This document shows, piece after piece, positions 18,276 through 27,160 of a DNA stretch of 64,000 nucleotides. Each line of letters starts with the position of its first letter. Positions within the stretch are counted from its first letter, which is position 1. Source of the stretch: Parabacteroides hominis (GTDB lineage: Bacteria; Bacteroidota; Bacteroidia; Bacteroidales; Tannerellaceae); NCBI RefSeq assembly GCF_014287585.1, contig NZ_JACOOJ010000018.1, forward strand, positions 34,895 through 98,894, written 5' to 3'. The notes under the pieces were generated by a model. It did not search any database. It saw nothing but the letters and a program-made list of their open reading frames with translations, and had not been told where the DNA came from. The position numbers were made by a program, and so were the translations under genes.

Positions 18276-18306
18276 CAAAGTTATGATTTTGTCTATGATA
18301 ATCAAA
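18276..18306 (-). promoter_or_regulatory. Invertible promoter, currently pointing left (OFF for the adhesin operon)
   Basis: On the minus strand: TTTG (18306-18303), exactly 19 bp, then TAACTTTG (18283-18276), a full consensus Bacteroides promoter. It lies between the two inverted repeats, at the left end. No comparable promoter reads right. Inversion about the repeats would move it to 18370-18400 on the plus strand, with a start near 18407, some 78 nt before the ATG at 18485. In the present orientation it reads toward the MATE gene. Confidence 0.82.
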
Positions 18307-18401
18307 AAATATTGAAGATAATATTTGATATAAACCATTTATTTACAATGCTTACATGAAATTATCCAATTAAAGGTGTAAACCTTATAAAACCTCCCGA
18401 A

Positions 18402-18439
18402 AAATGACTAAAAAAAACGTACGTTTTCATTAGTCATTT
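18402..18439 (-). repeat. Right inverted repeat of the invertible promoter
   Basis: 38-bp perfect inverted copy of 18237-18274; the two enclose 127 bp (18275-18401). Flanking bases stop matching immediately, so the repeat is exactly 38 bp. Confidence 0.88.
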
Positions 18440-18484
18440 TATCAGAGGAAATTATTTCTAATATAAATTTCAAACATCAGGATC

Positions 18485-19291
18485 ATGGCAAAAAAAGTCA
18501 AACCAGGCAAACTCCGGGGCAACACGAACCCGAACAACCTAACAGCCGATGAAAACGATTATACGCTCAGTATAATCGGCGGCATGAGCTACGATTTGGA
18601 TCAGTTGGGGCAACTGGTCGTTCAGGACGGGACGACAACCGACTCCAAAGAACAAATCATCCGAAATTTCCGCCTTATTGCAGAAAAGGGTATCGAAATG
18701 GGATTGATGGGCAACAACATCAACTACGAGTACTTCCGCCTCGCGTTCGGCGTAAAAGGCGTCTTCAACTCTGCCAACGAAGCCTTTATGCGGCCTAAGC
18801 ACGAGGTCACCGCCTCGATGTCCGTAGGACCGGACGTAAGGAAGGCGATGGAAGAGACAATGGTGGAAAACATGGGGCCCGCCCAGCATTACGCCCAGAT
18901 GGACACTATCATCAACACCGTGAACGGCGAAGTAAACAAGAGTGTCACTTCCGCACAGGTGCTCGAAGTGAAAGGCGTTAACCTCCCGATCAAAGGCGAC
19001 GACCCCTCGGTCGGCATCTACCTTCAGCAGGTGGGCGAACCGGACAACACCCGCATCAAGGCTACCGTTATCCTGAACAATGAGCCGAAACGCCTGATGT
19101 TCATGGTTCCCGGAGGGTTGGTGATAAATGAGATGTACCAGTTGGTGCATATCACGCAGGCAAGCGCAAGCGGTAACACGACACAGTTGTTGAAATCGCC
19201 TCGCACAGCCTTTAGCAACACGCAGTTGAAATGCACCGACGGTACACTAATTCCCAATGGGGGAGAAGAGGAACGCCCAGGCGAATTATAA
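18485..19291 (+). CDS. HU-like DNA-binding/DUF4469-type protein
   Basis: 268 residues, no signal peptide, basic start MAKKVKPGKLRGN. Residues about 25-110 (IIRNFRLIAEKGIEMGLMG, FRLAFGVKGVFNSANEAF) resemble the divergent HU-type domain, and the rest (VKGVNLPIKGDDPSVGIYLQ, MFMVPGGLVINEMYQLVHI) the beta-rich DUF4469 domain, a combination common in Bacteroidales genes beside surface loci. Function unknown; predicted cytosolic and possibly nucleoid-associated. First gene behind the invertible promoter, 24 bp before a repeat-coded mini-ORF. Domain naming is from recall and moderately sure. Confidence 0.72.
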   Translation: MAKKVKPGKLRGNTNPNNLTADENDYTLSIIGGMSYDLDQLGQLVVQDGTTTDSKEQIIRNFRLIAEKGIEMGLMGNNINYEYFRLAFGVKGVFNSANEAFMRPKHEVTASMSVGPDVRKAMEETMVENMGPAQHYAQMDTIINTVNGEVNKSVTSAQVLEVKGVNLPIKGDDPSVGIYLQQVGEPDNTRIKATVILNNEPKRLMFMVPGGLVINEMYQLVHITQASASGNTTQLLKSPRTAFSNTQLKCTDGTLIPNGGEEERPGEL

Positions 19292-19314
19292 CTGCCTGTA
19301 GAGGTATCTTTTTA

Positions 19315-19458
19315 ATGGGTATATCCATCTGCCTAAGCATGGATATACCTATTAAGCTAAGCATGGATACCCCAATTCACCTAAGCATTGGTATACCTAT
19401 TCAAGTAAGGATTGATATACCTATTATTAAAAAACAAATTTATATCATACAAGAATAA
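19315..19458 (+). CDS. 47-residue leader ORF made of an 8-residue repeat
   Basis: ATG at 19315, stop TAA at 19456-19458 overlapping the next gene's ATG (TAATG). The core is four 8-residue repeats: ICLSMDIP, IKLSMDTP, IHLSIGIP, IQVRIDIP. The exact stop-start overlap suggests translational coupling: ribosomes finishing this ORF restart on the 899-residue protein. A real peptide product is uncertain; it could be only a coupling device. Confidence 0.5.
   Translation: MGISICLSMDIPIKLSMDTPIHLSIGIPIQVRIDIPIIKKQIYIIQE
19333..19428 (+). repeat. Four 24-bp tandem repeats
   Basis: Units begin CTAAGCAT at 19333, 19357 and 19381, and GTAAGGAT at 19405, with exact 24-bp spacing. A multiple of 3, so copy changes keep the leader ORF in frame. 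Confidence 0.8.
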
Positions 19459-22157
19459 TGAAAACAAACAACATCCAAACAATCCGTAAGGCAATGGCAC
19501 TTCTTTTCGCCATCGCTTTTTTTCATGCCAGCGCGGGGGCGCAAGGTACAAATAAACAACTTGACATTAATGATGGCTGTATTACGATTACCGATCAAGG
19601 GTATAAACAAGGTGACGATATTGATATAACCCCGTATACCGGTGCTTATACCATAATTCAAACGGATGCTGATAACAGTACCAGTGATTCGATCCAAATA
19701 CTGAGTAGCCCTGCAGGTGGTACTGATATCACATTGGAAGGGGTGAATATTAAGATTGAGGAAGAAAGATTATCCCCTATTTCTTTATCTGCTGGTACAA
19801 CAGTGAATTTGACGTTGGGAAACAAGGAGAATAAACTGATTTCTGATGCTCCTGGAGTGCGTGTCCGGCCGGGTGCGACTCTGACGGTCAAAGGAAATGG
19901 AAAATTGAATATTAAAGGTCTAAGTAATGGTGGAGCTTGTATTGGTGGAGATAGGGATGAGACCTGTGGCAAAGTAACGGTTGAGAGCGGGACTTTATTG
20001 CTTCAGTCTAATGGATATGGAGCTGGTATCGGAGTCGGCAATGGAGCAAATGCAAAAAATGCAGGTGAAATAACCATCAACGGCGGTTACGTTGAAGTGA
20101 AAGGATATGATATAGGGGGAGCTGCCGGTATCGGTGGCGGCGGTAACGGTTCTAATAACGGAGGCTATGGTGGTACGATCACGATCAACGGAGGGACCGT
20201 GATTGCTGAAGGTTCAGGCGAGGGTGCCGGTATTGGTGGCGGAAACGCTGGTGATGGCGGAATAATAACCATTACCGGAGGTAAAGTGGTGGCTACCGGA
20301 GGTGAGTTTTATAGTTCAGCCGGTTCCGGCATTGGCTTTGGTGGTAGGGGCGGCAGCACTGCAACGATAACTATAACCGGAGGAGTGGTGACGGCCACAG
20401 GGAAAGGAAGTATGAAGGGCATAAACGGAACGGCTACGATAACCGGCGATCCTGTTATTTTTGCAAACAGTATAGATCAAACCAATAAAAATGCTTGGGA
20501 GGGTATTATTGTAGAGGGTAATACTGGACAGGTCTATGGAGACCAGACTCTCACGTCTAACTTCAAGATCGGTAAAGATACGACACTGACAATTCCTGCG
20601 GGAACGACTTTAACGCTGAATACGGGGGTCTACCTGACTAATATCGGTACGCTTAAGAATGACGGGACATTGACTAATGCTGGGACGATCCGGACTGCTG
20701 GGACGATAAGCGAGAGAGATAAGCTGACAGGTACGATAATAGATCTGGTGCTTTTAGAGAACAATATGGTAGAGGCAATAGATGATCAGACCTATACCGG
20801 CTCAGTGATCGAACCGGCGATTACTCTTAATTCGTATACGGAAATTACGGATTATACCTTTGCGTACAGTGACAACACCAATGCGGGAACAGGGAAGGTT
20901 ACAGTTACTCCGTCCGAATTGGGTGCATTGTATGGGGATCCGGTAGAGGTAACCTTCAACATCAACCCGGCAGGACTGACTGTTACTCCGAAGTCCGGTC
21001 AAGTCCTTTATAGAGGAGAGCCGGTACTTTACGATTATACGGGAGCAATAGGAGGGGATACTCCTTCGTTGACGGGTGCACTGGCTTTGACGGATGGCGG
21101 TAGCGGCACTTGGACAATAGAGATGGGAACGCTTGCTTCGGATGACAATAACTATACGCCAGTGTTGAATCTTGCGGGTGTTACTTTCACCTATATCGAT
21201 CAAGATCCCGCATCGGTGGATGTTACTTTGACTCCGGACGGTAATGACGGTTGGCATAAGAGCGAGATTACCTTTAAGGCTGATAATTTCGAAGCAGCTC
21301 TGACCGGAAGCTCCGACTTGAAGTCTACGCCTGCCTATGGTGAAAGTTTTGTTTGGGACACCGATGGCAGCTACACCCTCACCTATAACTTGCGTCGCAC
21401 GACGACACAGGTCGTGTATGGAAAGACGGCAAACGTGAAGCTCGACAAGACAGCCCCGATACTTACCGCCCAGGTCAACAATCTGGCGTACACTCTCACT
21501 TTCAGTGATGCAACCAGCGGTGTCAAGACATTGAAAGTCGATGGAGATGTTATTCCTCTTGTACCCGGCGCAACTACCTATAGCAGTACTGGTTCCTCTG
21601 GCACGCATACCGCTGTCGTCACCGACGTGGCTGGTAACCAGACGAGCATCCCGCTGGTGTTGAGGGCTTACGTCCCGCCGGTTACCACTTACTACACCGT
21701 CACTCTACCTTCAGTGAAAGGCGTGACGCTTAGTAAACGTCCCGGTGACTACACGGTCGAAGAGGGCTACAACTTCACTTTCACTCTGACGCTCGATGCT
21801 GGGTATGACCTTTCCGTCCCGAAAGTCACGACCAGCCGTGGCGAGACGCTTGAAGCGGATGCCAACGGTCGCTATCGCATCAGCAACGTAGAGGAAGACA
21901 TTACCGTCTCTATCACCGGTATTGTCCTGAACGAGGACCCGACAGCAAATGCGGAGATCGAAGGAGATATATGGGTGAGAGCAGCCGGTTCTACCTTATA
22001 TATATACACTCCGAAAGAAGAAAGGGTTTCTGTTTATACTCTCACCGGATATCTGCTGAAGCAACAACGGGTGACGGGAAGTGCGGAGATCGGAATGCCG
22101 GCTGGGTTGTATATGGTCCGAGTGGCGGACAAGGTGTATAAAGTGGTGATACGGTAA
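19458..22157 (+). CDS. Large secreted repeat-rich surface protein (adhesin-like), phase-variable
   Basis: 899 residues. Signal peptide to about residue 29 (ALLFAIAFFHASAGAQ). Residues about 120-330 hold Gly-rich units such as ITINGGTVIAEGSGEGAGIG repeated about six times, a likely beta-helix. Then a DQTYTGSVIEPAI domain of the kind in large surface adhesins, an Ig-like domain with LDKTAPIL and VTDVAGNQTS (about 670-740), and a YTVTLPSVKGVTLSK module. The C-terminus (VSVYTLTGYLLKQQRVTGSA...GLYMVRVADKVYKVVIR) resembles type IX sorting domains. Function inferred as surface adhesion; ligand unknown. Expression probably follows promoter inversion. Confidence 0.8.
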   Translation: MKTNNIQTIRKAMALLFAIAFFHASAGAQGTNKQLDINDGCITITDQGYKQGDDIDITPYTGAYTIIQTDADNSTSDSIQILSSPAGGTDITLEGVNIKIEEERLSPISLSAGTTVNLTLGNKENKLISDAPGVRVRPGATLTVKGNGKLNIKGLSNGGACIGGDRDETCGKVTVESGTLLLQSNGYGAGIGVGNGANAKNAGEITINGGYVEVKGYDIGGAAGIGGGGNGSNNGGYGGTITINGGTVIAEGSGEGAGIGGGNAGDGGIITITGGKVVATGGEFYSSAGSGIGFGGRGGSTATITITGGVVTATGKGSMKGINGTATITGDPVIFANSIDQTNKNAWEGIIVEGNTGQVYGDQTLTSNFKIGKDTTLTIPAGTTLTLNTGVYLTNIGTLKNDGTLTNAGTIRTAGTISERDKLTGTIIDLVLLENNMVEAIDDQTYTGSVIEPAITLNSYTEITDYTFAYSDNTNAGTGKVTVTPSELGALYGDPVEVTFNINPAGLTVTPKSGQVLYRGEPVLYDYTGAIGGDTPSLTGALALTDGGSGTWTIEMGTLASDDNNYTPVLNLAGVTFTYIDQDPASVDVTLTPDGNDGWHKSEITFKADNFEAALTGSSDLKSTPAYGESFVWDTDGSYTLTYNLRRTTTQVVYGKTANVKLDKTAPILTAQVNNLAYTLTFSDATSGVKTLKVDGDVIPLVPGATTYSSTGSSGTHTAVVTDVAGNQTSIPLVLRAYVPPVTTYYTVTLPSVKGVTLSKRPGDYTVEEGYNFTFTLTLDAGYDLSVPKVTTSRGETLEADANGRYRISNVEEDITVSITGIVLNEDPTANAEIEGDIWVRAAGSTLYIYTPKEERVSVYTLTGYLLKQQRVTGSAEIGMPAGLYMVRVADKVYKVVIR

Positions 22158-22213
22158 TTGTCTTGTTTCCGCATCAGGTGCGGGAACAGGGATTATTATT
22201 AAGACGCATAAAA

Positions 22214-22264
22214 CAAAGCCGGATTCCTGAATGGGATTAAAACCCACGAAGGAATCCGGCTTTG
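22214..22264. terminator. Bidirectional terminator between the adhesin and barrel genes
   Basis: Perfect 15-bp stem: CAAAGCCGGATTCCT (22214-22228) and AGGAATCCGGCTTTG (22250-22264), followed by CTATTTTATT. The flanks (GCATCAGGTGCGGGAACAGG at about 22174 and CAGGCGGCAAAAGAGAG at about 22291) also occur in the element near 63.2 kb. Confidence 0.8.
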
Positions 22265-22319
22265 CTATTTTATTAATCCGGCTGTTTCAGCAGGCGGCAA
22301 AAGAGAGCCAATGGCTTTA

Positions 22320-24074
22320 TCAGAAATTGATGTTTACCCCGATCATCGCGCTGAAACTCTGCATCGGATAGCCGTAATAGAGTTCGTATTTCTGGAACAG
22401 GACATTGTTCAGTTTCAGATACAGTCCGAAGGTGTCGTTCAGGGTGTAGGAACCGGTCAGGTTGAGTTCGTTGATGTTTTTCATCTTTTCTCCTTCCGGT
22501 ATTCCTAAGAAAGCCTTACGTCCGGTTGCTAAATAATAATCCAAAGAAGCAGTTACCTGGCTGATCGGGCGGACGGTGATGCCGGCTGTCAATTCCATTT
22601 CGGGTTTGCCGTAAGCAGCTCCGATATCATCGACGTTCCAATTATTGTAAACACCTTTCAGGTTGATGTCGAATAATTGCTGATAGCTATATTTCAGATT
22701 GACACCGCCGAACGCATGTTTTGCATTTGCTTGCAAAGCTCTGCTGGTATTGGCAAAAATATCGCCTTGCGCACTTGGAGCAAGGAGTGTCGGAGCAAAG
22801 AAAACTTCATCACTCGTGATCTTATATCCTCCGAATACATCAAACCAGAAGCCGGGAGCGATACCGCTTCTGATACCGACCGTTCCATCCAGATAGTTGC
22901 GGGAGGGAAGCAGTTCCATCGCCGGGTTGATATAGCGGTTGACCTGGGAAATATCGTACATACTGTTGGAGTACAGCTTGCCGCCGGCAACGAGGTAGAG
23001 CTGTGTTTTATCGGCAACTTCCACATCGGCCGTGATATTCGGTGAAGCCATAAACTTGCTGTTGTCACCGGTCACGAACATGATGTTCGCACCTAACTTT
23101 AGATTCCAGTTGTCTCCCGACACCTTATAATAAGGTGAAAGGGTTGCTTCGGCATGGTTCTCAAATTCCAGATATTCCTGTCCGCCCATTGTCGGCAGGC
23201 TGTAATTGAAGTATTCTACGTTACCCCCTAATCCGATGCGCTGCTCACCGCCGAAACGGGCGTTCAGGTCGAACTTGACGTCGAAGGTATGTTCCGTGGG
23301 TCCGTCCTGTTCCTTGCTTAACGCATATTTATGGGAGAAGTTGGTATATCCGAGATCCAGAAGGTAGCCGACAGGAGCGTCTTCTTTCGATTCGACTCCG
23401 ATCTTTGCCTGGATAGCCTGGTTTACCTGATTGGTTTCACGGTCGAAAGCGGCTGGGTCCAGCGTGACTGACGATTCGGGACTGGGAACAGGTGCTCCGT
23501 AGTAGTTGAATGCGGAGTATCCGTATTTAAGCCCCATGTCCAGCGACATTTTGTCAAACACATGTTTGAAGTTGAGGCCGCCTAAGTTGTCGTTCAACTT
23601 AGCTTTTACTTTATCATCATATATCTCGATATATTTCACCTTCCCGTTCGTCGAGCGATGGGAGAACCAGATATTCAGCTTGTCCTTGTCCGTGCTCAGG
23701 ATATGATAGCCGAGGTCGCCGTTCAGGTTCAGATACGTGCCGCCGCCGAAGTTGAAATAACCGCGGCGTTTGTTGTACTGGATATCCGTCATGATATTGC
23801 CTGAGGGCAGGAGGCTGATTTCCTTCTCCGGATCGGTCGGGACGGTGAAAGTCGCGTAGTCGATCGGCATCTTCTTGACAACCGGTTCTTTGATGACTGG
23901 CAATGTGTTCACTTTGCTGGCATCCTGTACGGTCGGGTCATATTCGCGTTCGAGCGTCATTTCCCGGTTCAGGTCTTTTTCCTTCGTCTTGTCTTCCTGT
24001 GCGCTGACGGTTGCGACGCTTCCCAAGAGGGCCATCACGCACAATGCTTTGATGTTATATATTGTCTTCATCAC
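22320..24074 (-). CDS. Outer-membrane beta-barrel protein paired with a TPR protein
   Basis: 584 residues. Signal peptide ending VATVSAQ (about residue 25), a charged periplasmic stretch EDKTKEKDLNREMTLEREYD, then many alternating amphipathic strands and a final aromatic residue (IGVNINF), the BamA-recognised C-terminus of outer-membrane barrels. Similar to TonB-receptor barrels but without the plug domain. It starts 6 bp after the TPR gene ends, so the two form an operon. Role unknown; export or assembly at the outer membrane is plausible. Confidence 0.82.
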   Translation of the reverse strand: MMKTIYNIKALCVMALLGSVATVSAQEDKTKEKDLNREMTLEREYDPTVQDASKVNTLPVIKEPVVKKMPIDYATFTVPTDPEKEISLLPSGNIMTDIQYNKRRGYFNFGGGTYLNLNGDLGYHILSTDKDKLNIWFSHRSTNGKVKYIEIYDDKVKAKLNDNLGGLNFKHVFDKMSLDMGLKYGYSAFNYYGAPVPSPESSVTLDPAAFDRETNQVNQAIQAKIGVESKEDAPVGYLLDLGYTNFSHKYALSKEQDGPTEHTFDVKFDLNARFGGEQRIGLGGNVEYFNYSLPTMGGQEYLEFENHAEATLSPYYKVSGDNWNLKLGANIMFVTGDNSKFMASPNITADVEVADKTQLYLVAGGKLYSNSMYDISQVNRYINPAMELLPSRNYLDGTVGIRSGIAPGFWFDVFGGYKITSDEVFFAPTLLAPSAQGDIFANTSRALQANAKHAFGGVNLKYSYQQLFDINLKGVYNNWNVDDIGAAYGKPEMELTAGITVRPISQVTASLDYYLATGRKAFLGIPEGEKMKNINELNLTGSYTLNDTFGLYLKLNNVLFQKYELYYGYPMQSFSAMIGVNINF

Positions 24075-24080
24075 TTCTTC

Positions 24081-27000
24081 TTAGTTCTTAAGTTTACCCA
24101 ATCTATTTTCTATCATACCGGCGATATCGTCATCCCCTTTATAATTGTTCTGCAGGCTGGTGAGGTACTGGCGAGCCTGGAAGTCGTCACCCTGGCGGAT
24201 ATAAACGTCGGCCAGCAGGATAAATCCGCGAGCCAGCCAGTATTGGTGAGGCGTACCGTTCTCGATGAAGTTCATCAGCACTTTTTCGGCATTCTTGTCA
24301 TCGTTGGTGTCATAATACAATTGGGCCAACAGATATTTGGCCTCAGCACCGTGTACCGTGCGCGTGTCTTTGCTCAACTCTTTCAGGTCGGCAAGCGCCT
24401 TGTTCGCCTGTTTCTGGTCGATATAGGCTTTCGCGCGTACATAACGGGCTTCTGCTTCAAGTTCGGGAGAGAGCTTCGGTTCTTTCAGCAACTCGTCTGC
24501 CGCCAGAAGGGCATCCTTCTGCTGGCCGGTCTGCAAAGCGCAGCGCATGATACCTAAGCGGGCAGCCTGTTTGTTCTCAGGACTTTCGGCTACGATCTGC
24601 AAGCGTTTGAAGCTTTCCAATGCAGCCGGATAATCTTTGCCCAGGTATTCGATTTCTGCCGTGCGGGCAACCGATTCTTCGAGGAACTTGGTGTCATTGC
24701 TTGCAATCACCGATTTGAAGCGCTGGATCGCCTCGTCGAACTCTTTCTTGGCGAAAGCGATGCTTCCTAAATAGAAGTTCGCATTCGAACTGAACGCTCC
24801 TTCGGGGAATGTTTGCAGGTAACCCGCCAGGCTACGGCGTGCTCCTTCATTGTCGCCACGCATAAAGAGTTTTTCGGCGGCGATATAGGTCAATGAATCC
24901 TGTTCGCCTACTTCCAAGCGGATATTGCCGCCTATCGAGTTGACATAGTTGGCATAAGCATTGATATCGTTGAGGTCGATATAGACGGATTTCAAATCCT
25001 GCAAAGCGACTTTAGCCTCTTCGCTACCCGGATAGTTACTGATCACCTGCTTGTAGGCGGCGAGCGCCTTTTCCGGCTGGTTGTCATTATAGTAAAGCAG
25101 ACCGAGCTGGATGCCACCCTTACGGGCCAGGCTGCTCTGCGGGAATTCGCGGATCAGCTTTTCAAATGCCTGTGCGGCGGAAGAGCTGTTTTCGAGCAAG
25201 ACATAGGAGCGTCCTTTCTCGAACAACGCATCGTCTACATATTGTGATTCCGGATATTCGCTGATCAGGCGGTCCATTGCGCTGATCTTGCCTCTATAGT
25301 CTTTCTGCAAACCAAGCAAAAATCCTTTCTGGTAGATCGAGTAATCACCCGCGGAAGGAGACAATTGGGCTGCACGTGAATAGTTTTCTTCTGCCAGGCT
25401 GAACTGGCGGTTCTGATACAGGCAGTCGCCGATACGGTTGTAAGCGTCTGCCAGGGATGCCGCCTGCTGGTTGCTCTCCAGGTCGACATACTGGCGGAAG
25501 CGGTTCAGGGCGGCACTGTAATCCCGCAGCTTGAAATAGCTGTAACCTAAGTTATAATAAGCCAGAGCATACATGTCCGTATTGCGCTGGCGCGTATTGT
25601 TCAGGTATGTGCGGTAGTCGGAGATCGCATTCTCGTATTCGCCCATGCGGTAATAAGATTCGCCGCGCCAGAAATAGGCGTCGTTGCGGGCTTCCATATT
25701 ATAAGAACCGAGCGTGATTGCCTGGCTGAACAGGCTGACGGCTTCGTCGAGCTTGACATTGGCAAAAGCCTGTGTCCCGAGTTGGAAAAGGATGTCCTGT
25801 TTGGCTTCCAGGATCTTGGTGCTCGGATGTTTGATCTTGTTGATCGATTTCAGGGCGGCTTCGTAGTTCTTGGTGGTCAGGTAGACTTCTACCAGATAGT
25901 CGTTCACCTTGTCCGCATATTGCGAGTTCGGGAAATCGTTCAGGAAGTCTTCGAAGATCGTCACCGACTCGCCGAATCCGGTAAAGGCCGTTTCGTGGAT
26001 CAGCAGTGCGTAGTTGTACATGGCGACTTCTTTTATCTGCTTGTCGAAAGAAGAGGTGGCGGCAGCCTCGAAGGCCATGCGGGCATTGTTTTTGTCGCCC
26101 AACTTCAGGTAAGACTGTCCGAGATAGAGGTAAGCGTTCTGTGTCAGCTCGTCGTTCTGGCGTACGGTCCGGCTCAGGGCGTTGACCGCGCTACTGTAGT
26201 TCCCTTTGTTGAAGTAGCATACACCTAAGATGTACAAATCGCTGCGGAGCGGATTTTCCGTAGATGAAACATACTTGCTCAACATCTGGATCGCTTTTCC
26301 CTGGTCGCCCAAGTGGTAATATGAATCACCAACGATGCGATACATCTCGCTGTTGTTCTTGCTATCGGGATAGAGGGAGAGCAGTTCTTCACCTTCTTTC
26401 ACCACCTTTTCGTATTTGCTCTGGATAAAATAAATCTGTGCGATGTAGTATTGCGACTGTTCGCGGTATTTCGGGTTCTCTTTCAGGCGGGAGAACTCGA
26501 TCAGGGCATTGTTGTAATTCCCCATCGCGTAGTCGATGTAGGCGACATAATAGGTCGAAGCCTCCTTGTATTTGTCTCCGATCTGTCCGATCCGGGCGAA
26601 GTAGCCGCGGGCCTTTTCCATCTCGCCGGTCTGCAACAGCGAATAAGCCAGGCGGAAAGAATAGGCCTCCTGCTGTTCGGGACTCAACACGTCGATATCG
26701 GCCTCGTTGAACCAGAAGATCGCTTTTTCATATTCTCCGCGTTCGAAATGGACGGAACCGATCATATAATCGATCTCGTTGCTATGGCGGGAAGCCGGGT
26801 ATTCTTCCAAGTAGTCCTTTAGCAACTCGTCTGCATTGGGGCGCCCCTGTTCATAAGCGGCATAGACCAGCATGTAGTCTGCCTCCTGGATCAGGTCGGC
26901 ATCGGTGGAATGCTGCTTGTAGGCTTCCAGCTTGTCAATGCAACCGGCATAATTTTTTAAACTAAACAACTCTTTTCCTTCTACAAATAGGCGATCAGGT

Positions 27001-27083
27001 GCATCAAACTGGTACGACCGCTGCCCGTATGCGACATGACTCCCCACCACTATGCACAGTGGAATAAGTATTCTTTTCATCAC
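24081..27083 (-). CDS. Tetratricopeptide-repeat protein, exported, 1000 residues
   Basis: Signal peptide MMKRILIPLCIVVGSHVAYG, then TPR-like helical pairs almost throughout, for example AYYNLGYSYFKLRDYSAALN, DAYFWRGESYYRMGEYENAI and AEARYVRAKAYIDQKQANKA. Expected to be periplasmic and to act as a scaffold. First gene of a two-gene operon with the barrel protein; promoter box at 27144-27151. The pair is widely conserved in Bacteroidales as far as I recall, but has no established function. Confidence 0.88.
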   Translation of the reverse strand: MMKRILIPLCIVVGSHVAYGQRSYQFDAPDRLFVEGKELFSLKNYAGCIDKLEAYKQHSTDADLIQEADYMLVYAAYEQGRPNADELLKDYLEEYPASRHSNEIDYMIGSVHFERGEYEKAIFWFNEADIDVLSPEQQEAYSFRLAYSLLQTGEMEKARGYFARIGQIGDKYKEASTYYVAYIDYAMGNYNNALIEFSRLKENPKYREQSQYYIAQIYFIQSKYEKVVKEGEELLSLYPDSKNNSEMYRIVGDSYYHLGDQGKAIQMLSKYVSSTENPLRSDLYILGVCYFNKGNYSSAVNALSRTVRQNDELTQNAYLYLGQSYLKLGDKNNARMAFEAAATSSFDKQIKEVAMYNYALLIHETAFTGFGESVTIFEDFLNDFPNSQYADKVNDYLVEVYLTTKNYEAALKSINKIKHPSTKILEAKQDILFQLGTQAFANVKLDEAVSLFSQAITLGSYNMEARNDAYFWRGESYYRMGEYENAISDYRTYLNNTRQRNTDMYALAYYNLGYSYFKLRDYSAALNRFRQYVDLESNQQAASLADAYNRIGDCLYQNRQFSLAEENYSRAAQLSPSAGDYSIYQKGFLLGLQKDYRGKISAMDRLISEYPESQYVDDALFEKGRSYVLLENSSSAAQAFEKLIREFPQSSLARKGGIQLGLLYYNDNQPEKALAAYKQVISNYPGSEEAKVALQDLKSVYIDLNDINAYANYVNSIGGNIRLEVGEQDSLTYIAAEKLFMRGDNEGARRSLAGYLQTFPEGAFSSNANFYLGSIAFAKKEFDEAIQRFKSVIASNDTKFLEESVARTAEIEYLGKDYPAALESFKRLQIVAESPENKQAARLGIMRCALQTGQQKDALLAADELLKEPKLSPELEAEARYVRAKAYIDQKQANKALADLKELSKDTRTVHGAEAKYLLAQLYYDTNDDKNAEKVLMNFIENGTPHQYWLARGFILLADVYIRQGDDFQARQYLTSLQNNYKGDDDIAGMIENRLGKLKN

Positions 27084-27143
27084 TCCTTAGCTTTTATAAT
27101 ACAGATATATATAAATATAACGGTATATGTTGGTTCTAAGTTG

Positions 27144-27151
27144 CAAATATA
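27144..27151 (-). promoter_or_regulatory. -7 element of the TPR-barrel operon
   Basis: Minus strand TATATTTG, about 60 bp upstream of the TPR start and just after the Nudix stop codon. Confidence 0.5.
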
Positions 27152-27160
27152 AGAAATATA

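Noticed and set aside
19231..19314. Longer version of the leader ORF
   Set aside because: Overlaps the DUF4469 gene; the repeat-containing part is complete from the ATG at 19315.
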